From Clostridia bacterium (GTDB taxonomy: Bacteria; Bacillota; Clostridia; Oscillospirales; CAG-272): DNA of 16,929 bases. The translations under genes were made by a program, and so were the position numbers. Below, one piece after another: positions 13,502 through 16,929 of this stretch (position 1 is the first letter of the stretch; each line of letters opens with the position of its first letter). The notes under the pieces are model-generated. The model saw only the letters and a program-made list of their open reading frames with translations. It did no database searches and was not told where the DNA came from. Where the stretch lies: NCBI GenBank assembly GCA_017451975.1, contig JAFTNI010000151.1, positions 1-16,929 on the forward strand. The letters run 5' to 3'.

Positions 13502-15031
13502 TTAATCCTCCTGAATTTCTACGATATCGTCGTCGCCAACCTCGGTTGCGATGTTCGTGGGTTCGACGTTGTTTCTTATCTTCATAAGTTTTATTCTGTA
13601 GCTTACGCCCATAAGCTGAATTGCTATAAGCGGAGTGAGCGCAACGAGCGCTATAACGCCGAAGGCGTCTGTCATAACGTTGCCGCCAAGGCTTTCGCAA
13701 GCGCCTATGCAAAGCGGCAAAAGGAAGGTAGACGTCATAGGGCCGCTGGCAACACCGCCCGAGTCGAACGCTATACCTACGAATATCTTGGGCACAAACT
13801 TGGACATAATAAGAGCGATGAGGTAGCCGGGAATAATAATAGCCTGAATATTGAGCCCCGTAATAACGCGGAGCATAGCAAGCCCAACGCTGACCGCAAC
13901 GCCTACAGAAAGGCAGCGGTTCATGGCTCTTGCGGAAATAGCGCCGTTTGTAACAGACTGCACCTGCGCATTGAGTATCTGAATAGCGGGCTCGGCTTTT
14001 ACTATAAAGTAGCCGATAAGCATGCCGATGGGAACAAGGAGCCACTTATAATCCGTGGCGCCCATACCCGCGCCGAGCATTGTACCAACTGGGGCAAAGC
14101 CCACATTAACGCCGCAAAGGAAAAGCACGAGGCCAAAATATGTATAGCCGAAGCCGACAAGGCTACGAAGCACTATTCGGCGGGGGCTTTTATGACCGAT
14201 AAACTGAAGGAGTATAAACACGCCGAGAATGGGAAGAAGCGAAACCGCAACCTCCATGGCGTAATGGGGCAGCTCGTTCATAAACGCAAGCACCACATCC
14301 TGCATCGTTTCAACCTCTGTAAGCTCGGAGGAGGAATAGCCGGAATCGCCCGTGTCATAGAAGAAGCCGAGCACCACAACGGCAAGTATGGGGCCGACGC
14401 TGGAAAGCGCAACAAGACCGAAGCTATCGCTCGATGCGTTTTTATCCGAACGAATGGAAGAAAGACCTACGCCCACCGCCATTATAAACGGAACTGTTAT
14501 AGGGCCTGTGGTAACACCGCCCGAGTCAAACGCGACGGCAAGAAAATCCTTCGGAACGAAAAAGGAAAGTACTATAAGAACACCGTAAAGTATCATAAGA
14601 AGGTTGGAAAGGTCCACCTTTTTAACTATACGCCATACGGCAACAGCAAGAAATATGCCCACGCCCAGCGCTACCGTCCATATTATGACGTTGTTGGGGA
14701 TAGAGGGTATCTGCTCTGCAAGCACCTGTAGGTCGGGCTCGGCCATCGTTATAATCGTGCCAAGTGCAAAGGCGATGGCGATTATCGTCAAAATCCTTTT
14801 GGATTTTGAAATTTTTGAACCGATGTTTTCGCCAAGCGGGCTCATCGCCATTTCGGCACCGAGCTGGAACATACCCATACCGACAATAAGCATAATGGCA
14901 CCGACGAAAAACATCATCACCGCGCCCGTGTTAAGGGGCACAAGCAAAATGCTCAACGCAAGCACAATGCCCGTTATAGGCAATACCGCGGAAAGAGATT
15001 CCATTATTTTTTCTTTGAGTTTGGGAGTCAT
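13502..15031 (-). CDS. DUF1538 polytopic membrane protein, internally duplicated
   Basis: 509 aa with roughly a dozen hydrophobic segments. Two homologous halves are obvious: AEPDLQVL (98-105) and AEPAIQIL (347-354); AFDSGGVTTGPIT (167-179) and AFDSGGVASGPMT (421-433); DSFGLVALSSVGPILAV (202-218) and DAFGVIALVALTPLIAI (455-471). The offset is about 250 residues. Paired repeats with Gly-rich DSGG(V)xxGP breaks inside membrane segments are reminiscent of transporters with re-entrant loops, so a transport role is plausible, but no substrate is known. The frame runs upstream to 15100, but I chose ATG 15031 because AGGAGG lies between the two candidate ATGs; its spacing of 13 nt is long. The PII-like gene follows after 4 nt, implying a regulated transporter pair. 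The C-terminus is acidic and cytoplasmic-looking. Confidence 0.88.
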   Translation of the reverse strand: MTPKLKEKIMESLSAVLPITGIVLALSILLVPLNTGAVMMFFVGAIMLIVGMGMFQLGAEMAMSPLGENIGSKISKSKRILTIIAIAFALGTIITMAEPDLQVLAEQIPSIPNNVIIWTVALGVGIFLAVAVWRIVKKVDLSNLLMILYGVLIVLSFFVPKDFLAVAFDSGGVTTGPITVPFIMAVGVGLSSIRSDKNASSDSFGLVALSSVGPILAVVVLGFFYDTGDSGYSSSELTEVETMQDVVLAFMNELPHYAMEVAVSLLPILGVFILLQFIGHKSPRRIVLRSLVGFGYTYFGLVLFLCGVNVGFAPVGTMLGAGMGATDYKWLLVPIGMLIGYFIVKAEPAIQILNAQVQSVTNGAISARAMNRCLSVGVAVSVGLAMLRVITGLNIQAIIIPGYLIALIMSKFVPKIFVGIAFDSGGVASGPMTSTFLLPLCIGACESLGGNVMTDAFGVIALVALTPLIAIQLMGVSYRIKLMKIRNNVEPTNIATEVGDDDIVEIQED

Positions 15032-15090
15032 GTTCTGTAAAATACCTCCTTTTCGCATTTTTTGAATTTGAAATAAATATGTTATATAAT

Positions 15091-15119
15091 AGTATATCAA
15101 AATAACGCATTAATTGCAA
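15091..15119 (-). promoter_or_regulatory. Sigma-A-type promoter of the DUF1538-PII operon
   Basis: On the minus strand: -35 TTGCAA (15114-15119), 17-bp spacer, -10 TATACT (15091-15096). It lies about 60 nt upstream of the chosen ATG in an A+T-rich intergenic region. Confidence 0.65.
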
Positions 15120-15152
15120 TAGTTTCGATAGGTTTTTTTGTTTTTTGCTTCA

Positions 15153-15166
15153 AAATCATATGATTT
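15153..15166. promoter_or_regulatory. 14-bp perfect palindrome upstream of the DUF1538 promoter
   Basis: AAATCATATGATTT, a perfect palindrome 34 bp upstream of the DUF1538 -35 box, in the gap between that gene and the glycosylase gene. It could be an activator or repressor site. Short A/T palindromes are common in A+T-rich spacers, so the call is weak. I saw no clear terminator for the glycosylase gene in 15120-15205. Confidence 0.25.
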
Positions 15167-15205
15167 CACAAAAATTGAGTATTATATCACACACTTTTTA
15201 AATTT

Positions 15206-15706
15206 TTACATAATAGGTGCTTCATCTTCCCCCGTAATAGCCGCGCGCCAAGCTTTTACAAGCCTTTCCACGCTCCACGCCGCGTTTGCAGGCGAGGTTG
15301 AGGGCAGGCAAACCGCCGCACGCCCGAGCGTTTTCTTCATATATTTATTATAATATTTTTCCGCCGTTTTGCCGTTTACGAAAACCTGATATATTTTCGC
15401 CGTTTTGAAAATAGGCGAAAGGTCGTTTGGCACGGCGTTTTTTATGCTCCTGTCGGCGCTTCCCTCTATTTCGCAGGAGGCAAGCACGTCCCAAAGCGCC
15501 ACGCCGTGCGAAAGGAGAAACGCCCGCTTCTCTTCCGGCGTTTCGGGCGTTTGAGCGCCGAAAACAGCGGCAAGCACGCGCCAGAAGCGGTTTTGCGGGT
15601 GACCGTAAAAAAACATTTCCTCGCGCGATTTCACAGAGGGAAAGCTGCCGAGGATAAGAATGCGCGAATTTTCATCGAAAACGGGCGCTATAGGGTGAAC
15701 TACCAT
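15206..15706 (-). CDS. DNA-deoxyinosine (hypoxanthine) glycosylase, UDG superfamily family 6
   Basis: 166 aa. Removes hypoxanthine, the product of adenine deamination, from DNA to start base-excision repair. The UDG fold pattern is visible: LILGSFPSVKS (17-27), FYGHPQNRFW (33-42, N39 being the expected catalytic Asn), GVALWDVLASCEIEGSADRSI (68-88), SIKNAVPND (87-95), a central strand IYQVFVNGK and the terminal LPSTSPANAAWS (134-145), equivalent to the minor-groove-reading loop of UDGs. Related MUG/TDG-like enzymes are the alternative, but HPxNxFW and LPSTSPAN favour the hypoxanthine group. The start ATG has AAGGCGG seven bases upstream. It is a single-gene unit with its own promoter. Confidence 0.88.
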   Translation of the reverse strand: MVVHPIAPVFDENSRILILGSFPSVKSREEMFFYGHPQNRFWRVLAAVFGAQTPETPEEKRAFLLSHGVALWDVLASCEIEGSADRSIKNAVPNDLSPIFKTAKIYQVFVNGKTAEKYYNKYMKKTLGRAAVCLPSTSPANAAWSVERLVKAWRAAITGEDEAPIM

Positions 15707-15736
15707 AAATTTTCCGCCTTAACTTTATTTACTATA

Positions 15737-15765
15737 ATTTTAACATAAAAAAGGAGGTGATGCAA
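15737..15765 (-). promoter_or_regulatory. Sigma-A-type promoter of the glycosylase gene
   Basis: On the minus strand: -35 TTGCAT (15760-15765), 17-bp spacer, -10 TAAAAT (15737-15742), about 31 nt upstream of the glycosylase ATG. The spacer contains CACCTCCTT, the complement of a perfect Shine-Dalgarno, which appears to be chance. Confidence 0.65.
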
Positions 15766-15774
15766 GATTTCAAA

Positions 15775-15809
15775 GCAAAAACAAGGCGGTTTCCCGCCCT
15801 GTTTTTTGC
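15775..15809 (-). terminator. Intrinsic terminator of the spore-protein gene
   Basis: Strong stem: minus-strand GCAAAAAACAGGGCGG pairs with CCGCCTTGTTTTTGC around a short loop, with one bulged A and one G-U pair, followed by U-rich sequence. It begins 15 nt after the stop of the small spore protein and separates it from the glycosylase promoter. Confidence 0.85.
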
Positions 15810-15824
15810 TTGTATGCTTATATC

Positions 15825-16019
15825 TTATTTCATGCCCTGTTCGTAGGACTGTACCATTTTCTTAACCATCTGGCCGCCTACGGAGCCTGCCTGCTTGGAT
15901 GTGAGGTCGCCGTTGTAACCTTCCTTGAGGTTTACGCCAACTTCGCTTGCAGCTTCCATTTTAAATCTGTTAAGCGCTTCCTTTGCTTCGGGAACAAGAG
16001 TTTTTTTATTGCTAGACAT
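15825..16019 (-). CDS. Alpha/beta-type small acid-soluble spore protein (SASP)
   Basis: 64 aa, the standard length. Made late in the forespore; coats DNA and protects it from UV and heat, then is degraded on germination to supply amino acids. The germination protease site region is EAASEVGV (22-29), and the DNA-binding helices are PEAKEALNRFKMEAASEVG and SKQAGSVGGQMVKKMVQSYE, matching the family's conserved L-x-x-x-K-x-E and G-x-x-G-G-x-M/V-V-K patterns. AGGAG lies eight bases before the ATG. It is transcribed alone from a sigma-G-like promoter and ends at a strong terminator. Clear evidence that the organism makes endospores. Confidence 0.97.
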   Translation of the reverse strand: MSSNKKTLVPEAKEALNRFKMEAASEVGVNLKEGYNGDLTSKQAGSVGGQMVKKMVQSYEQGMK

Positions 16020-16067
16020 ATTTCATACTCCTAATTTTTGGGTAAATCTTTCTTTTGCAATATACCT

Positions 16068-16117
16068 GCAAGAAGCTTCTTGCGTTTATATCGCGGAGCG
16101 AAGCGTTTCTTTCGCTC
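16068..16117 (-). promoter_or_regulatory. Two inverted repeats in the SASP leader
   Basis: If the sigma-G-like promoter is used, the transcript has a leader of about 100 nt with two consecutive inverted repeats: GAGCGAA/TTCGCTC with an 8-nt loop (16096-16117) and the perfect 16-nt palindrome GCAAGAAGCTTCTTGC (16068-16083). They may form 5' stabilising stems in a long-lived spore mRNA, or the palindrome may be a protein-binding site. Confidence 0.4.
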
Positions 16118-16123
16118 TGGTTT

Positions 16124-16153
16124 TAGTATGGGCAAAGCTTTTATTTTTATGAA
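16124..16153 (-). promoter_or_regulatory. Sigma-G/sigma-F-type promoter of the SASP gene
   Basis: On the minus strand: -35 TTCATA (16148-16153), 17-bp spacer, -10 CATACTA (16124-16130). CATACTA is an excellent forespore sigma-G -10, and TCATA fits the GHATR -35 at four of five positions. Forespore control is what is expected for an alpha/beta SASP gene. Confidence 0.7.
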
Positions 16154-16170
16154 TGGCAATTTTTTGATTT

Positions 16171-16199
16171 TCAACAAAACGGCACGGCGCGCATATAAT
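16171..16199 (+). promoter_or_regulatory. Candidate promoter of the DUF3343-aminotransferase operon
   Basis: Perfect -10 TATAAT at 16194-16199. The best 17-bp-spaced -35 is TCAACA (16171-16176), matching TTGACA at four of six positions. It is divergent from the SASP promoter; the start codon lies about 50 nt downstream. Confidence 0.5.
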
Positions 16200-16205
16200 G
16201 CAGTA

Positions 16206-16225
16206 GCGGAAAATCTTTTTTCCGC
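16206..16225 (+). promoter_or_regulatory. Perfect 8-bp hairpin/dyad in the DUF3343 leader
   Basis: GCGGAAAA/TTTTCCGC with a 4-nt loop, seven bases after the -10 box and therefore at or just after the expected transcription start. No U-run follows, so it is more likely an operator or a 5' stability stem than an attenuator. Confidence 0.4.
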
Positions 16226-16249
16226 AAATAACATTTGAGGGATACCCGT

Positions 16250-16465
16250 ATGGAACTCAGGCTTATAGTTACGGGTTCGCAGACATCCGCTATAAAAGCG
16301 AAGCGTCACCTTGAAAAGGGCGGTATTATAGCACAAGTGGTACGCGCACCGAAATATTCGGGAGGATGCCGCTTCGGCATAGAAATTTTGCTTGCGGACC
16401 TGCCGCACACCATTGCGCTGCTCGGCGAAGCCCGTATAGAATACACCGAAATTTTGAAAGCATAG
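16250..16465 (+). CDS. DUF3343 small protein (putative Se/S carrier-like)
   Basis: 71 aa. DUF3343 proteins are small and often annotated as putative Se/S-carrier-like, next to cysteine-desulfurase-like enzymes; their chemistry is unproven. The pattern fits: a first strand LRLIVTGS, a helix with AIKAKRHLEKGG, strand AQVVRAP, the Gly-Gly-Cys turn SGGCRFGIEI with the sole Cys at 40, and a C-terminal helix/strand. I start at ATG 16250 rather than the in-frame TTG at 16235, because the family begins near this Met and GAGG (16237-16240) lies about nine bases before it. It ends 19 nt before the class V aminotransferase gene, so the two form an operon. Cys40 is the candidate sulfur- or selenium-carrying residue (inference). 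Confidence 0.8.
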   Translation: MELRLIVTGSQTSAIKAKRHLEKGGIIAQVVRAPKYSGGCRFGIEILLADLPHTIALLGEARIEYTEILKA

Positions 16466-16484
16466 ATTTTGAACAGGTGCAGAA

Positions 16485-16929
16485 ATGATATACTTTGATA
16501 ACGCCGCCACCACATTTCCGAAGCCGCACAGAGTTACCGCCGCCGTTGCCCTTCATATGCAGAGCCGCGGCGGCAACCCCGGGCGCGGGGCTCACCCGAT
16601 GGCGCTTGCGGCGGCAGAAGCCGTGTATGACACCAGAAGCGAAATAGCCTCGTTTTTCGGGAGCGAAAAACCCGAAAACGTGGTTTTCACGCAAAACGCC
16701 ACGCACGCGCTCAACCTTGCCATTTTCGGAACGGTGAAAAGCGGCGACCACGTTCTTATTTCCAACCTTGAACACAATAGCGTTTACCGCCCTGTGGCGG
16801 AGCTTTATCGCCGCGGTGTAGCAAGCTACAGCGTTTTCGACGCGCTCGGCGGTGAGGAAGAAACGCTTATGAGCATAAAAAAAGCCTTGCGAAGAAACAC
16901 GCGCGCGGTGGTTACCACGCACGCATCCA
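16485..16929 (+). CDS. Class V aminotransferase, cysteine desulfurase-like (partial, 3' end outside window)
   Basis: First 148 codons only; the frame is still open at the window end. PLP enzyme of the NifS/SufS/Csd type, expected to release sulfur (or selenium) from cysteine (or selenocysteine). The opening IYFDNAATTFPKP and the segments GGNPGRGAHPMALAAAEAVYDTR, FTQNATHALNLAIFG and VLISNLEHNSVYRP (His of the LEHNS motif stacks on PLP in the family) are characteristic. The PLP-binding Lys and the catalytic Cys loop lie beyond the window, so desulfurase activity cannot be confirmed here. AGGTG is six bases before the ATG. The DUF3343 gene upstream is a known companion of this desulfurase subgroup. 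Confidence 0.92.
   Translation, partial: MIYFDNAATTFPKPHRVTAAVALHMQSRGGNPGRGAHPMALAAAEAVYDTRSEIASFFGSEKPENVVFTQNATHALNLAIFGTVKSGDHVLISNLEHNSVYRPVAELYRRGVASYSVFDALGGEEETLMSIKKALRRNTRAVVTTHAS

Noticed and set aside
13487..14731. A 414-codon plus-strand frame opposite DUF1538
   Set aside because: Antisense shadow of the membrane-protein gene; the translation is a Lys/His/Asn-rich jumble with no motif and no ribosome binding site.
15749..15764. Minus-strand ATCACCTCCTTT, identical to the 3' end of 16S rRNA (and a perfect Shine-Dalgarno with an ATG on the plus strand)
   Set aside because: No similarity to 16S extends upstream, so it is not an rRNA fragment. On the plus strand the Shine-Dalgarno is only two bases from the ATG, and the 20-odd-codon frame runs through the SASP terminator.

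Overview
The window comes from an endospore-forming Firmicute of the class Clostridia. The evidence is an alpha/beta-type small acid-soluble spore protein, a GerW/YtfJ-type spore protein, a DacF-type carboxypeptidase, the ScpA/ScpB pair beside YtfI- and YtfJ-like genes (an order known from Bacillus and clostridia), strong AGGAGG ribosome binding sites and tightly packed genes. Composition is medium GC, apart from an A+T-rich patch at about 11.0-12.75 kb. Nothing points to a plasmid, phage, insertion sequence, CRISPR array, rRNA or tRNA. Genus cannot be read from this sequence.

Layout: nearly everything lies on the minus strand, so transcription runs from right to left. (a) 10.82 kb down to 1.73 kb is a ten-gene run: lon, engB/ysxC, an M50 site-2-type protease, scpA, scpB, a DUF2953 (YtfI-like) membrane protein, gerW, dacF, a RluB-type pseudouridine synthase and a small GNAT-like protein. 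Junctions are overlaps or gaps of 0-38 nt, except for 78 nt before dacF. That gap holds a long hairpin that buries the dacF ribosome binding site. (b) 1.63 kb down to 0.06 kb is prfB, with its own promoter, a TTG start and no programmed frameshift, followed by a small two-helix membrane protein with an acidic, Cys-containing tail. (c) 12.75 kb down to 11.0 kb is an A+T-rich cassette between two terminators: an ECF-like sigma factor with a candidate self-recognised promoter, a single-pass membrane protein in the anti-sigma position, and a small exported protein that looks frameshifted and lacks an ATG at its best start. (d) 15.1 kb down to 12.79 kb is a two-gene operon of an internally duplicated DUF1538 membrane protein and a tandem PII-like regulator. 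(e) 15.77-15.2 kb is a deoxyinosine DNA glycosylase, preceded by a spore-protein gene with a sigma-G-like promoter. (f) From 16.2 kb the plus strand carries a DUF3343 protein and the first 148 codons of a cysteine-desulfurase-like class V aminotransferase, which runs off the window.

How they work together: block (a) mixes housekeeping roles (protein quality control, ribosome assembly, chromosome condensation, rRNA modification) with spore-associated envelope genes. Blocks (c) and (d) look like self-contained membrane signalling modules: sigma/anti-sigma for an envelope signal, and PII/DUF1538 for an unknown transport or metabolic signal. The least explained parts are the third gene of the sigma cassette, the dacF hairpin, the dyad upstream of lon and the DUF1538/PII pair.
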